This document shows, in pieces, positions 11,945-24,440 of a DNA stretch of 64,000 bases; the stretch's first letter is position 1, and the number at the start of each line of letters is the position of its first letter. The position numbers were made by a program, and so were the translations under genes. The DNA is from Pycnopodia helianthoides. Lineage: Eukaryota; Echinodermata; Asteroidea; Forcipulatida; Asteriidae. The DNA lies in contig CM063253.1 in NCBI GenBank assembly GCA_032158295.1, forward strand, positions 1,643,001 to 1,707,000. Reading direction: 5' to 3'. The notes beneath the pieces were generated by a model. The model worked only from the letters and a program-made list of their open reading frames with translations. It had not been told where the DNA came from and made no database searches.

Positions 11945-12245
11945 CACACCCCATCAAGGTGATCCCGTGGCTGCTGCTTCCCAGGTTGTATTGTAAACTT
12001 GGGTGTGATCCCTGGCTACACGGCAGTTAACGGTTGCAGGCTTCTGACTGGCACCCTGAACAAAGATATTGACAAAATAGGGAGACCCCAACAAGGGTTA
12101 GATAGCTCAGTTGGTAGAGCGCCGGTACGTTAATCCGGAGGTCGTTGGTTCAAATCCGCTCTGTAAATTTTCTTTGTTCAACCCCAAGCTATTTGAAATT
12201 TATCAGTCAGTTTCCCTTGTGGTTCATTACTTGACATTGAAAATA
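11945..12245 (+). mobile_element. tRNA-derived SINE, plus orientation, with extended 5' part
   Basis: The tRNA-like core at about 12096-12170 has A box TAGCTCAGTTGGTAGAGCG and B box GGTTCAAATCC, then TTCTTTGTTCAACCCC. Upstream GGTGATCCCGTGGCTGC...ACTTGGGTGTGATCC and GACTGGCACCC form a leader also seen at 48570-48690, so the leader is either part of the full-length element or a second repeat it often joins. Confidence 0.8.
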
Positions 12246-12515
12246 CATATTTTTAGACTTGAGTGTATTCTGTCATCAGAAGACGACAGATAGCTTTTGT
12301 TGGGTGTGTCCAAGGGTAACGGTGGGTGATGATTAACCCATTGTTTTAATCCGATAGTCCTGTAATCACATTACTGGATGGGAAGACGTCATTGGCTTTA
12401 TCTTCTGTCATCACTCATGAATTAAAAGGATAATATGCCATTAGCCTTTTTGAGGTATGGTGGACACATTAATGAGTGCACTGTTTGGTTTGGGGTGTAT
12501 AAAGATAAATTTACC

Positions 12516-12672
12516 CAGGCCTGGAATGTCATCTTTGAGATGGCCATTTGCATTTTGCGAAGTGCACTTTCATTGGGAAATCTTAAAGTTTTATGGGAAA
12601 TTTTTGAAGGGGCACCGAGGCCAAGACCATGGGCAACAGAGGCCATGGCCTCCATGTAATTCCAGGCCTGTT
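12516..12672 (+). mobile_element. CAGGCCTGGAAT-type MITE, copy 1
   Basis: Ends CAGGCCTGGAATG and TAATTCCAGGCCTG in inverted orientation. The interior (GAAGTGCACTT..., GGGCACCGAGGCC) matches 18735-18893 and, reversed, 24441-24615. Confidence 0.75.
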
Positions 12673-13032
12673 TACCTAAAGTCAAAGTATTGTGTCCCGC
12701 AGTATCACAAAATGGCTTCTGGGTTTATGAAGAGTCGATGCATTCACATCCACTAGTTTACAATGAACACCGACTTCATCCAACCTGTGGACATGCCATC
12801 AAACTTGATGGCCCCTTTTTACTAATTAATGTGAAATTGTGAAAAGGACTTGTCGGTGTATGTGCACATTCATATTGTCCTTGTTGCAGTTGTTCCATTA
12901 AAAATAAGGAATGTCGTGGGGAGGGGGGGGGGTCTCCAAAGGCTATTTCTTGATGTGGGAGTATTTCAGATGGAAATATTTCTCTGGAGGATTGGTTTAG
13001 ACTTTCTTATCTGTGAGGTTTACTTGCAATCA

Positions 13033-13180
13033 AATGATTGATTTACTCATTTCTCAAAAATTATAGCATTTCTAGCAAAAATATTTCAAGGGATGTTTTC
13101 CACCTTATCTTTTTACCGTGTAAGTTTTGTGCAAATCTGTAAACACTTGTTTTTTTAATAGTCTTACTGTTGTACACACC
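13033..13180 (+). mobile_element. Truncated member of MITE family B/C
   Basis: TTACTCATTTCTC, GCAAAAATATTTCAAGGGATGTTTTC and GTGTAAGTTTTGTGCAAATC are the right-half words of families B and C; the left half is missing. Confidence 0.55.
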
Positions 13181-13202
13181 AGTTTAATATGTCGACCCAA
13201 GA

Positions 13203-13398
13203 GTGCAAAAACGTTGTATCTTGATTTTGCAAAACATTGTATCACGCACGAAAATGCTGCGTGCAAAAAGCGTCATATCTTGGCGCGTACTTGTCATGTG
13301 CGTACACCTGGGCTATTTTAAGCGAGATACAACCTTTTGATAGTTTCAAACTCGTGTGTAACATAAATGCTATTCAAGGAGTAACAACGTTTTTGCAC
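13203..13398. mobile_element. MITE with 15-bp inverted repeats
   Basis: GTGCAAAAACGTTGT at 13203-13217 and its exact complement at 13384-13398. 196 bp, no coding content, no clear target duplication. Confidence 0.65.
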
Positions 13399-13471
13399 CG
13401 AGTAATAATTGCATCGTAGATAAAGAATCTTACGACTGTTTTTTTTAATTATTATACCCTTCACCAATGTG

Positions 13472-13561
13472 GATAAGCACTGTATACTTTGTGCTCTAGA
13501 ATCCCACCTGCGGATTGTTTTTCACAGGACTCGAGAAAGCACCGAGTATACAGTGCTTATC
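13472..13561. repeat. 90-bp foldback
   Basis: GATAAGCACTGTATAC at the left and GTATACAGTGCTTATC at the right are complementary, with further pairing inward (TGTGCTCTAGA against TCGAGAAAGCAC). A half copy (AAGCACTGTATACTCAG) occurs near 8714. Confidence 0.7.
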
Positions 13562-13894
13562 ATACATCATTTTTAGGGTGTTAAATTTAAATTAACCAGT
13601 AACTCCACCAACATGAAAATGTGGGAACAATTTTTACTTCCACATATTTTTCTTCCACAAATGACTAAATGTGGAAGCCGACAAAATTGTTAATCCAATT
13701 GTTTTTTTCAAGCCATCCCGCTGTAAATAATCCAGACAGGAAATTTAGCGAAGCTTGGTAATTGATCATCAATAGATTCACTGTCAGACTAGATTACTCA
13801 TTGACACTGAAAGTGCTGGCAAGAAAAGAAAGTAAACAATCCAAGGTTTTATCTTTGAACGGAAGGCCAGGTGATAAGTTTTGGTTATAATCTC

Positions 13895-14580
13895 GTAATT
13901 TAGAGGTCTACCTCAAACAGAATGATGGGTCTTGAATGTTGAATTATGTCATTCAGAGAATGTGCTGCGTGAGGATAATGACATCTGAGGATTAGGGGTC
14001 TACCTCAACAGAATGAGAGTCTTGACTGGTGAATCATGTCATTCAGAAAATGTGCTGCGTGAGGATATTGACATCTGAGGGATTAGGGGTCTACCTCAAA
14101 CAGAATGAGACTGTCATTCTGTTTTGAGGACGAGAGGTCTCTCATGGAGAGGTAATTGAATGTTGAATAATGTCTTTTAGAAAATGTGCTCCATGAGGAT
14201 AATGACGTCTGACGGATTAGGGGTCTACCTCAAACAGAATGAGAGGTAATGAATGTTGAATTATGACATTATTCATTCAGAAATTGTGCTGCTTTCGAGG
14301 ATAATGACATCTGAGGGATTAGGGGTCTACCTCAATCAGAATGAGACTGTCATTCTGTGTTGAGGTAGAGAGGTCTCTCATTGAGAGGTTTCGTATGTTG
14401 AATTATGTCATTTATGAGATATGCTCCTTGAGGATAATGACATATGAGGGATTATGGGTCTACAAACAGAATGAGACTGTCATTCTGTTTTGAGGTAGGG
14501 AGGTCTCTCAAAGAGAGGTCCTGAATGTTGTGTGTCATTCATGAGACAAGCTCCTTGAGGAGAATCACATCTGATAAATC
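13895..14580. repeat. Tandem array with embedded hairpins, about six diverged units
   Basis: The unit words GGGGTCTACCTCAAACAGAATG, TTGAATTATGTCATTCA, AATGTGCTGCGTGAGGATAATG and ACATCTGAGGGATTAG recur from 13895 to 14580. Three units contain a strong stem-loop: 14091-14129, 14327-14368 and 14460-14498, each with loop GACTG. Confidence 0.85.
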
Positions 14581-14584
14581 AAAC

Positions 14585-16110
14585 CAAATTTACTTTGGTA
14601 GTCTGGATTTTGTACAACAAAACCATTTTGACTTTTATGTATTGACCAAATGTGGCAATTTGTATGTGATTTTTTTAGCAGAATCTTGAAAGGACAAAAT
14701 GGTGGTATGAATAAATTGACTTGTTATCATGGTAAAATTTTAAGAACTAAGTGTACGTTGTCATTTATTGGTTTCTATGCATTTGCTTTAAACCTCTTTA
14801 AAAAGATCGCTCCAAAGACAAGTATAGGAGTTGCAATTTATATTAAAATATTGTTACGCTCAATCATAGAAGCTTTCTGATTACAATTTATAAAAAGCAT
14901 TCGCAAGATTTGTCCGGATTTTTCCTGATTTCAGGATTTTCGAAAAACCTCCTTGAGCCTTCACGCTTTCTTGAAAGAATCGAAGCAACCACCAATGGGA
15001 GAGAGAAATAGTCCACGTTGTGTCCAAACCTGTAGTTTTGTTTTTCTTGTGATGCACAGAGTCTGTGAATTTTCTGGAATTTTCACATTTGTTGAATCCC
15101 AGTATAAATTTTCACACCAGAACCAATCCTCAGTAGAACTAGAACCTTCTGAATCTGTCAAAGTTCAGAATGTGGCATTTGAAAACCACATGTCGATGTT
15201 ACTCATCGAGATCGCTCTAATTTAGACAAGCGCTGCAACACAAATATGTAAAAATCCTTGACAAATCATCGACCGCTTAAAGTGTGACAATCAACTTGAA
15301 TGAAATATTCACAAGTTGTTTGTGTGGTGTGTTTATAGAAAACTAAAGGTGGGATTTTTAAGTTGCTTTTCGAAAAACAAAACAATAATGTAGTAATACT
15401 GAACAGATTTGTATTGCGCATTCCCATAAAAATGATCAACTTCACATAAGTTACGAACCTTACAGATAAAATTTTTATGTAAAAAGCACAACTTGATTCA
15501 AACAAATTGTTATTTAACAAGTTGCAATTTACTTTTTGATATTTTGCCCAAAATGATTCAGAACTTCTGTTTTTTCATTTGACGTTGAAAGAGGGTATTG
15601 CATTTAGATTGCCAGGCTGTAACTGTTACTCAATCGTTGTTGACAATTACTGCATAATGTGTCTCTAATGCCAGGAAGTAACTGTTTTGACTAAAATTAT
15701 TAACTGCTTCCTCAAAGTTACTTGGGTCGCTAGTAAACGGAGAATGCTGTCTGTAAAAAAAAACCTGACTGCAGATCCTGAATGTCCAAAGCAAGCTGAA
15801 TTATTGATTCTTATGATCAGAACCATAATCTCACTTTGGGGGATGAAAAGTTGTTACTAAGAACCCAAAGAGGAAGTACACTGTTAAATTATTTTGTAAG
15901 ACGTCTTCAGATTGGTTTTGTGATGACCCCTTGTACCAATTGCACGTGCATCTGCTGTCTGCCATGCGCGCTATTTTTTAAGTCAAAATTGCACGTAAAA
16001 CAATCATGGTAAGCGTGTAAAACACTGCATCGCCTAAAATGTGCACTACACTGTATAACACACAGGGAAATTGACCCCCAAAATGGTGCAACCCAGATTA
16101 TTGTGGTGAT
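14585..16110. other. Intergenic stretch, nothing recognised
   Basis: AT-rich sequence without splice-bordered coding exons, tRNA-like boxes or strong inverted repeats. The ORFs present are short and match no family I know. Confidence 0.5.
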
Positions 16111-16115
16111 CCCAG

Positions 16116-16397
16116 TGCCCAATTTCTAGTGCTGCTTAACGGTAAGCAAATTTTTGTGCTAACTGTAGCAGAAAAATTTGCTTAAGCATAAGCGTATTTC
16201 ACAGGTTAGCAAGAAAATAAGGCAGTCATCTTGCGCCTTCACCATGTATTTGCATTATTACGCCATTCATTTTCGGGCAGTAAGCACCGGAAGGTTAGCA
16301 TGCCTTTTCGTGTGCTTACGGTTGGCAGGGCTATGAAATAGAAACTCGTACGTAAGCACAGAATCGGCCGTTAAGCAGCTCTACGAAATTGGGCCCA
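16116..16397. mobile_element. GGGCCCAATTTC-type MITE, full copy
   Basis: The left end TGCCCAATTTCTAGTGCTGCTTAACGG is mirrored by the right end CCGTTAAGCAGCTCTACGAAATTGGGCCCA. Related to 33905-34098 and 2990-3202. Confidence 0.72.
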
Positions 16398-16848
16398 GGT
16401 GAATTGGGTCCATAGGTTGGCTATCACTTGTAAAATTCACACACATATTGGACTTCAAGTTTGTAACGTTCCCAGACTTGATGTTATCTCCCGTCTTTCT
16501 CAAAGAACTGTATAAATACATCTTCTCAAGTTTTGCTCTTTATGCAAAAGGCAGCCATTTCCTACGACGAAAATAAGGAAAATGAACAATCTAAACATTT
16601 GTTAAAAAATATAATGTACATTTATGTACATTTTGTTTTAATAAATTCAACAATCCTTTTCTTTTCTTATGGAGTATAATATTACAATACACTGTAGTTA
16701 TCATAAAGTTGGGGTAATTTTAACTTTGCATTTATAGTTTTATAAACAGGTTTTACCAAATAATATTAAACTGAATACTGCAGAATACATACAGCTTATT
16801 GCTTAACGTTTTTAATGCCCTTCTAACGTTCCTCTCTAAAAGCCCTCT

Positions 16849-17236
16849 TGAAGGCACTGGACACTATTGGTAATTACTCAAAATAATTATTAGCATAAAA
16901 CCTTACTTGGTAACGAGTAATGGAGAGCTGTTGATATTATAAAACATTGTGAGAAACGGCTCCCTCTGAAGTGACATATTTTTCGAGAAAGAAGTAATTT
17001 TCCACGAATTTGATTTCGAGACCTCAGAATTAGAATTTGAGGTCTCGAAATCAAACAATCTGAAAGCACACAACTTCATGTGACAAGAGTGTTTTTTTTT
17101 CTTTCATAGTTATCTCGCAACTTTGACGACCAATTGAGCTCAAGTTTTTACAGGTTTGTTATTTTATCCATATGTTGAGATACACCAAGTGAGAAGACTG
17201 GTCTTTGACAATTACCAATAGTGTCCAGTGTCTTAA
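16849..17236 (-). mobile_element. MITE family A, reverse orientation
   Basis: AAGGCACTGGACACTATTGG at the left and AGTGTCCAGTGTCTTAA at the right. The central inverted GAGACCTC/GAGGTCTC arms are kept but the ACGCGT core is lost. Confidence 0.85.
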
Positions 17237-17239
17237 ATT

Positions 17240-18110
17240 AATAAATCTTTTTGAAGAATACAAAACATCACTACGAGCGCTTGCAAAAATTAAGCACCAA
17301 ATACTTGAATCAATCTATAAAGACGTTTAACGTCAACTTCACATTCTACTGTCTTTTTATAGGTCCTACATGTAGACCCAACTTTTTAGTTTTCTATGCA
17401 CACAAGCTTCCTAAACATGGAAAACAATTTTTTTTAAATTTAAATAAAGCAAACAAATATACACATCCATAAATTATCAGAGACGGTTTGCACAAAGAAC
17501 ATTCACGACAGTCCCTTTTAGCACTATGACCTTTAACCTTGCAGTATTAATGTAAAAATCACTTTGGTTCATGCTTACAAATTTTCAATCACGCTACTGC
17601 CCCTTTAACTTTCTCAAGCTGAACACAAAACCTGTAAAAGTGAGCTGTTAGATAATTATTAACAAAGTCTTCATTTACATACTAATTATTGAACATTTAA
17701 TTTGCAACTGTGACGGGTACAGTGATCTTTAAGGCAGTAATTGAGACACTTTCATTAAGTCTGTTTTTAAGATACATGTATGCAGCCATTATAATGGCTG
17801 GGTAGAGCATAAATGTTTATTATTATTAATTGATTCTTGAAGTTACCTGTTATTGTAATACACTATTTAACTTTATTTGCACAGAACCAGAGTGTAATGT
17901 TATATTGGGTTTTTCATGACACCATCCTAAGTCTATGGCTTACATGCACAATGTAACCCCCCCCCTCCCCTTTCCACAGCTTTGGGTTTGTGGGCCCCAA
18001 ACCACAACTCAAGCCTGCACAGTAGTACTGCCCTACCACCCTAAATCTAGGTCTTACATCAAGACCCTTTTCAGGAACTCCCCTCCCCACCACAATTTGT
18101 AAGCAATATT
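17240..18110. other. Intergenic stretch, nothing recognised
   Basis: AT-rich sequence between two MITEs. No coding exon, RNA gene or strong inverted repeat was found. Confidence 0.45.
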
Positions 18111-18116
18111 TTCTGT

Positions 18117-18470
18117 TTAAAGGTATTGTACATTTTTGGTAACGGCTCAAAATCAGTTTACACATTTTGTGTGATTCAACATATGCATGAACAAACAAAC
18201 CTGTGAAAGTTTGAGCTCAATCGGTCATCGAGGTCACGAGAAAATAGTGAAAAGAGACCTGTATGTGTTTTCTGTTTTTCAAACATCAAGTTTTTATCAC
18301 GCTTGATAAAAACTATTGTTTTACTCATTTCTCAGAAACGATAGCCTTTTAGGCAGAAATATTTTAAGGAACCCTTTCTACTATTACTTACTTTAAAGCA
18401 TGTAAGTGTATGTGTGAATCTGTGAACATTTGTGTTTTTTGATCTTACCAATAGTGTACAGGGCCTTTAA
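18117..18470 (+). mobile_element. MITE family B, full copy
   Basis: TTAAAGGTATTGTACATTTT at the left and AGTGTACAGGGCCTTTAA at the right; almost identical to 10194-10548. Confidence 0.88.
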
Positions 18471-18734
18471 GCAGCTCTGAAACTGAGCCCCAAATGAACA
18501 TTAGCACCTACATGTGTCAAAAGATAAACCTACAATACTGGCACATTATACTGACTGGAAGAAGGTGGGGGTGGGGGGGGGGGGTGATCACGAACCCCCT
18601 CCACACCACCACCACCACCACTGAATTCTTTACATTAAGTAATTGGAAGAGACTATTTTTCAATCTGAATGAACAACACAATTTTTCCTAACTTATCAAT
18701 TAGGCATACAGGTATTCATCAGAGTTTGCATTGG

Positions 18735-18893
18735 CACAGGCCTGGAATTTCGTCCTTGAGAGGGCGAGGCCATTTTCATTTTGCAAAGGGCACTTCCATT
18801 GGAAAATCTTCAAAGTCTATGGGAAACTTTTAAAGGGGCACCAAGGCCAAGGCCAGGGCAACAAAACTGGCCTATGTTTAATTCCAGGCCTGT
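18735..18893 (+). mobile_element. CAGGCCTGGAAT-type MITE, copy 2
   Basis: CAGGCCTGGAATTTC at the left and its inverted form AATTCCAGGCCTG at the right, about 159 bp. Confidence 0.78.
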
Positions 18894-19551
18894 TTGCAAT
18901 GAGTCATTAAAATTAAAAAAAAACAGTAAGCTTAAGTCATTTCCGGTTGGACTGTTGAAAAGCATCCTTTAAATTCTGGGATAGAGCCAATTTTTCAAAA
19001 GTTCAAATTCTCTGTACAGATTCCCAACAAAAGGCCTGTTTATTTTAACATTTGATCAATTTTACCCCGAGGGCAGTTTCTGTATGAATACATGTAAGTA
19101 TGCTTTTAAAACAAATACTACAGTTATGTATCTTACATATCATGCATATAAATTACATGTTTGGATATAAAAGAAAAAGCTAAATCAGTTTAGCTGTTAA
19201 TTAAAAACACACACTTGATGTCGCTATTTACAATGTTCAATGTACTAGTGGGAAGTTACACATTTTAAGCATCTTACTGTACACAAGGTACATGTATTTG
19301 GCAGCAACGCATCCTGGCATTTCTTGGATGCTGTATTTATAAATTACGCACCCTGCATGCACCATTACCTTAATTTACCAGCTATAAAAAACCATAGCAA
19401 CCGAAAATGGCTTGTACCAAAATGCCCATAGCGGCCCCAAACGGCTGCAAGATCTGACCTACGTTCACTCATACCAAAAAAGGTTGAAGTAAAGGTCATG
19501 ACCTGAATTGTCATTTTTCTATGTTAACATAATATCTAAAACGAAACCAAA

Positions 19552-19956
19552 TTAAAGGAACATTACAGAATTGGTTTTTGCTAACAAAACAGTTGCTGGC
19601 AGTGTATGTACTTTATGTAATCCACCATATACATAAACTGACAAACCTGTAGAAGTTTGAGATCGATCGGCCTTCTGGGTCACGAGAAAATAGTGAAAAA
19701 CCGAAACACATTTGCATGAAATCATATGGATTCAACAAATGAATAAAACGCTCACTGAGCGATAAACTCCAATCGGAAAATTAGTTTATTCATTTCTTAT
19801 CGAATAGGCCTATGGCTTTTCAGACAGAAATATTTCAATGGATGTTTTCTACTATCATCATCATTAGACTGTGTAAGTTTTATGTAAATCTGTGATCAAA
19901 AAGTAGGCCTATATTTTACAAGTTTTTTTCTTACCAATTCTGTAATGTTCCTTTAA
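19552..19956 (+). mobile_element. MITE family C with perfect 23-bp inverted ends
   Basis: The first 23 bases (TTAAAGGAACATTACAGAAT...) are the exact complement of the last 23. Middle words AATAAAACGCTCACTGAGCG and GAGTTTATCG are shared with 40853-41232 and give the family a palindromic centre. Confidence 0.9.
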
Positions 19957-21686
19957 TTATTTTTTCAGACACTTTTACAAGAAAATAGTTGTTTCAAAAA
20001 ATCAACAATAAAACCATGTCTCGGCGTATGGTGATGATTACACAGAAATGAATGGTCTCTAAAGGGTTATACAGGTGGGCAATCAGTTCTACTAAGACCT
20101 AGGACTTGGTTCCACTAAGCACTGAGGTTAATCTTAAGATGACTTCACAAAGTTGTTACCCATAAACCTACTCTGTTGTAACTGCATAGTATTAGACTCA
20201 ATAAATCTGACATGAAAAAAACTTGCTTTTTAATATTTCATAAATAAACCCTTCAATAAGTTTGGCCTGCTATATATTTTTTTATGAGTTAAAATTGCTT
20301 TACACAGAGCCATTTACTAGGAGCCTGTCACCACTTTCTTAAATTGATATTTTCATAACTTTTAAATCATAATGCCGTAGGTTATCATTGCAATTTTGAA
20401 ACCAAGGCTTCCCTGAGAAAAAAGTTCATGCCTTGCTACCAAAAAAACAAAAAAAAAGTTTTTAATCAATCCGATCAACAAAGGTTGACAAAATTAATTC
20501 AAACTTTTTGTCTGACATATCCATGACTGTAGCTTACTTTCACCCTTTTCTCAGAAAAACAAACAGTATTGTTAAAAATAAATAACTAAAACAAATAAAT
20601 AAATAAACACATAAATGAATACAAAACTAAATGCATAAATATTCACCTCGATGAAACAATCTTTTGGTAGCAGATATCATTTCTCTTTTTAAAATTTAAT
20701 CTTTCATCTATAAATTATGTCAAAAAATTTCAGGTCTGTTCAAATCAAACTTCATCACACTGGCCGTCAGTATTGGTGGATATAAACTTTTGTGTTTACA
20801 CACAAAACAAAATATATTTAGTGTTTTTGCTTTAATATCACAATAAACAGGTTGTTTACCAATCTCTAAAAGTTACAATTAAATTCTCGTTGATGTTTGA
20901 TCATGGTACAGCCACTTTGTTTCTCTCTCATTCAGATTAGGGCGACCAAAACGAGGTTGGGTGTCAAGAAAGTCTGGGCCCTTTTCCGTTATGCACTGTA
21001 TTACTGTTACTGTAGACAAGGTACATGATGAACTTACTGGTGTTTCATTGTTTGACACTCTACCTGGAAGAGACTGTGCAAGTCTTGCCGGGATTTGAAC
21101 GTTGGGACCCATTCTGTTTCCTTCACACGTTAAACTTAAAGCAAAGGGCGCGAGAACTCAAGATTTCTAAAATGTTTGAATACTTGCATAGTTTGCGCGG
21201 TCTGTTCACAGAAGCTTTTTAAACCCAGATGGCTTAATTTCTGTTAAGTGCATACAGTAGCAGAAAAACATGATCTCAAGCAAAAGTGTATTTCACAAAC
21301 ATCTTGAAGATGATTTGACAGTGCGTGTGTGCGTTCACAACGGATATTACATTGTTACACCACTCATCTGCTTCAAAAGAACCTCCGAAAAAGCTAGCGT
21401 GACTTTTGCTTCACTTATAGTTTCCGGTTCGCAGTGTTTATAAAAAAGCAGTTCTGTGCTATAAGGATCACTTGCATTATTACAACACAAAGTTCAAACC
21501 AACTCAAACTTCCCATTCAGTTACTGCTAAGGTTTAACCAACATTTCATTATGAAGTGTTCTTACTTCCTGAACTAGAAGGACAAAGTAGTTGTGTCCTG
21601 AAGACTTCATCACAAGGAACAACTCTCACTTACTGATGTGAGTTGACGAAAACACTCTGGCTGCCGATACAAGATGCAAGTCCTCG
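19957..21686. other. Gene-free stretch before the HSP40 gene
   Basis: AT-rich DNA, possibly including distal 3' UTR of the minus-strand HSP40 gene. A weak GGGCCC-type repeat remnant lies around 21230-21480. No other feature is supported. Confidence 0.4.
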
Positions 21687-21692
21687 TTTATT
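21687..21692 (-). terminator. AATAAA poly(A) signal candidate for the DNAJB gene
   Basis: TTTATT on the plus strand (AATAAA on minus), about 62 nt after the TAG stop at 21754-21756. More distal signals may be used instead. Confidence 0.4.
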
Positions 21693-21753
21693 TAGTTAAT
21701 CCACGGCGGTTATTTCAATCACATACATGACATAGGAAGAGTTTGTGCAATAT

Positions 21754-23936
21754 CTATGGGAGGCAATCAGAAACAACCTCCTTTGTCGACTTGTTAAGGT
21801 AATCCGGGAAGACGATGTCGAAGTTGACTATCATGTCTCCTTTACGCGAGGGTTGCTTAGGTAGGGGGAGCCCTTCCCCACTTACCCTCTTTGTTGAGTT
21901 GGGCTTGATGATTTCGTTACAGGGTAAAGAGATGGTGCCACCATTGATCGAGGGAACGCGTAGAGTAGTTCCTACAAGGGCCTGGAAAGGAAAGAGAGAA
22001 GAAACGGTCAGGGTTGGTTTGTAATCTTGGTCTTTTGTCATTATTTGTGCTGGACAAGTACGCAAAGAAAGATTAAGGGATTCCACTGTTACATGAAGGT
22101 GAGACCTTGAAGAACACTCATCATATTTTTGGATTTACAAACTGTACAATCTTGCATCTTAACATCAATTTTTAAGATCCCAAATTGACTTTTGACTTCA
22201 ATAACACTTTTTGAACAGAACAGCAAGACTGCCATGAATAATTACGGACACTACTTAGACACAGATATTGACTGGCCTAGAAGTTGTCCGAACCATGATG
22301 CCCAGTCAAGAACAGATCATGTAATTCCTTCATTTTAAGAAATACGACGAGGGCATCACAAAGTACCTCCGCAATATTGGAACAAAGTTTTTTGGCTTTT
22401 GTTCCATTAATTATCAAGCACACCTCACTGACATCAGTTGTTCATTTCCTGTTCCTGCTGTGAATAAATTAAATCCACTTCAAATTTTAAGGAGTGTCAT
22501 TTTTTTGCACTCATTATACAATGCTATGGAGTGCGGGGAATGCACTTTTTTTCACTCACAATCGTAAAAAATTACGGTCTGTTACACACAGTTTAGTTTT
22601 TCTTCATCGACACACCATCTAAACCAAACCTTCAACCTAATACATACTGTAGCAAGAGTTTGACCAAGAAAACCTACGGAATGTAATTGAACTCTTATTA
22701 GGTTTGCAGGCTTGATGCTTTGTTTTTGAATGGGCAAGTGCGCAAGAGGCGTTTCCTCCTTGGTCATGATGGTAAAGGGCCATTCTATGAGGAAATTGAA
22801 AATCTCTATCGCGACAATTCAAGGGGCATCAATATGTCCAAGGCAATGATCAGGGGCAACGGAGGCAATTGACTCCATGAAATATCAGGCCTAGGTTTCA
22901 TGACTGAGCAGGGTAATCGAACTACGAGAAATTTCAAAAAAATATAAAAAAACATCTATATTGCACAGTACAACTTTTCAGCCCAAACATAAACTTAAAA
23001 CTAAAAAAAAACTTGTCAAAATCTCATTTTGGCCAAAATATGCAAAATTTAGGTCCAGAATGCCTCCCTCTCCCCTCCAGTTTTGAAAAATCTTGGGGAG
23101 AACCCTGACCTGATGCTTACCTGCTTCAGTGAAATCTTAGCTTTGTAGTGTAAGTTACTTCCATCTCTCTGAAAATACTGATGGGGTTTGTCCTTCAATG
23201 TGAACACAATGTCAGCTGGTATCCTGTTAGGAGACTGGTCCCCTTCTTTAGGAAATGTTATTTTGGTTCCGGCTTTCCAGCCCGGCTTCACGTTGATTTC
23301 TAGTACTTTGTCTTCGGTCTTTTTACTGCGTCCATCGGGATTCAACACTTGTCTTGAGATCTTCATTCTCTTTGTGCACCCTCTGTTGATGTCTTCGAGA
23401 GACACTCTTAGGTCGTGATGAACAGAAGGATCCTGCCTCTTCCCAGCGGACTGTTGCATGCCCGGCATCCTCGGCATTCCTGACATCCCGAACCCGGGGA
23501 ATCCAAAATCATCATCAACGTCCATCGGGTCTCCTCCAGTGGAGAATATATGTTGACCCCCACGTCCACCACTGCTTCCCGGCCCTCCGAAATTCATAAA
23601 AATCTTGAACGGGTCCTCGCCGCCGAAGAAACTCTGAAATGTCGCGTTGGGATCGCCGTGATAAGTCCACTTGAAGTTTCCACCACTTCCACCCCCCGGA
23701 GACGGACCCGCCCCTCCCTTCAGACCCTCCTCACCGTACTTGTCAAAGATGATTCTCTTTTCTTTGTCGCTCAAGACTTCGTAGGCTTCTGAGATTTCCT
23801 TGAATTTGTCCTCTGCACCTTTACTTTTGTTTTTGTCGGGGTGGTATTTGAGGGCCATTTTACGGTAGGCTTTCTTGATGTCCTCATCACTGGCCTCGCG
23901 GCCAACGCCGAGAATCTTATAATAGTCCTTTCCCAT
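21754..23936 (-). CDS. DNAJB: DnaJ homolog subfamily B (HSP40, DNAJB1/4/5 type), two coding exons
   Basis: Class B HSP40 co-chaperone that stimulates HSP70 ATP hydrolysis and delivers clients in cytosol and nucleus (family knowledge). Coding exons 23121-23936 and 21754-21981 (minus strand) join in phase 0 at AAG CAG|GCC. Donor GTAAGC; acceptor preceded by a pyrimidine run. The product is 347 residues; human DNAJB1 is about 340. The J domain spans residues 2-70, starting [10 protein letters not shown], with the HPD motif at 32-34. A Gly/Phe-rich linker follows from about 74 to 165. The two C-terminal beta domains start near [18 protein letters not shown] and end with [18 protein letters not shown]. 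There is no zinc-finger cysteine array, which separates it from class A. The ATG context AACACAATGG is good. Which vertebrate paralogue (B1, B4, B5) it corresponds to is not decided by the sequence. Confidence 0.97.
22788..22894 (+). mobile_element. CAGGCCTGGAAT-type MITE, partial
   Basis: GAAAATCTCTAT...AAGGGGCATC...GGCAACGGAGGC...ATATCAGGCCTAGG matches the right half of 18735-18893. It lies in the intron of the DNAJB gene. Confidence 0.55.
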
Positions 23937-24377
23937 TGTGTTTCTGAAGCTGATTCAACCCAATGAATAAAACCTTTTCAAGCAGAGACCTACATGAATG
24001 GGTGAAATGAGAAAGAAAGTTTCAAATTAGCATGGTACTACATCCCTGTCGTACAGATTAGACTTTAGTACCATGGATCCCCATCATCCAGTTACTTTTC
24101 ACTGTTAAAAAGTTTGTGTAAACAGTGAATTCTTTCTACCTCCAAAATCAAAAACTATTTCTTATGAACTGCTGTTTTCATATGCTACCCTTTTCTACAA
24201 CAATGGGGACATTGTTTTGAAAAATTTGAACCAATAATAACCTCCAGTTTTTCAATTGTTATGATCTAGGGCCTAGATGCATTTAATCTCAAAACATAAT
24301 TATTGGTGTATACGAGTGTACTATTTTTTTGTAAAACCAATAACTTAAGTTATGAGTGGAAGAGTGGCTGTTGCACA

Positions 24378-24415
24378 CACAAAAAGATGATAATGTGGAT
24401 TATCATCTTTTTGTG
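24378..24415. repeat. Perfect 17-bp stem-loop in the DNAJB 5' UTR intron
   Basis: CACAAAAAGATGATAAT at 24378-24394, loop GTGG, exact complement at 24399-24415. Confidence 0.85.
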
Positions 24416-24440
24416 CGTGATCACTGCAGAAGTATATTAA

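Noticed and set aside
12096..12170. tRNA gene on the plus strand
   Set aside because: Same SINE family as 3524-3731, with the same flanking sequences and a broken anticodon arm.
14350..14371. let-7 microRNA gene
   Set aside because: Only the TGAGGTAG seed matches; the following bases and precursor do not.
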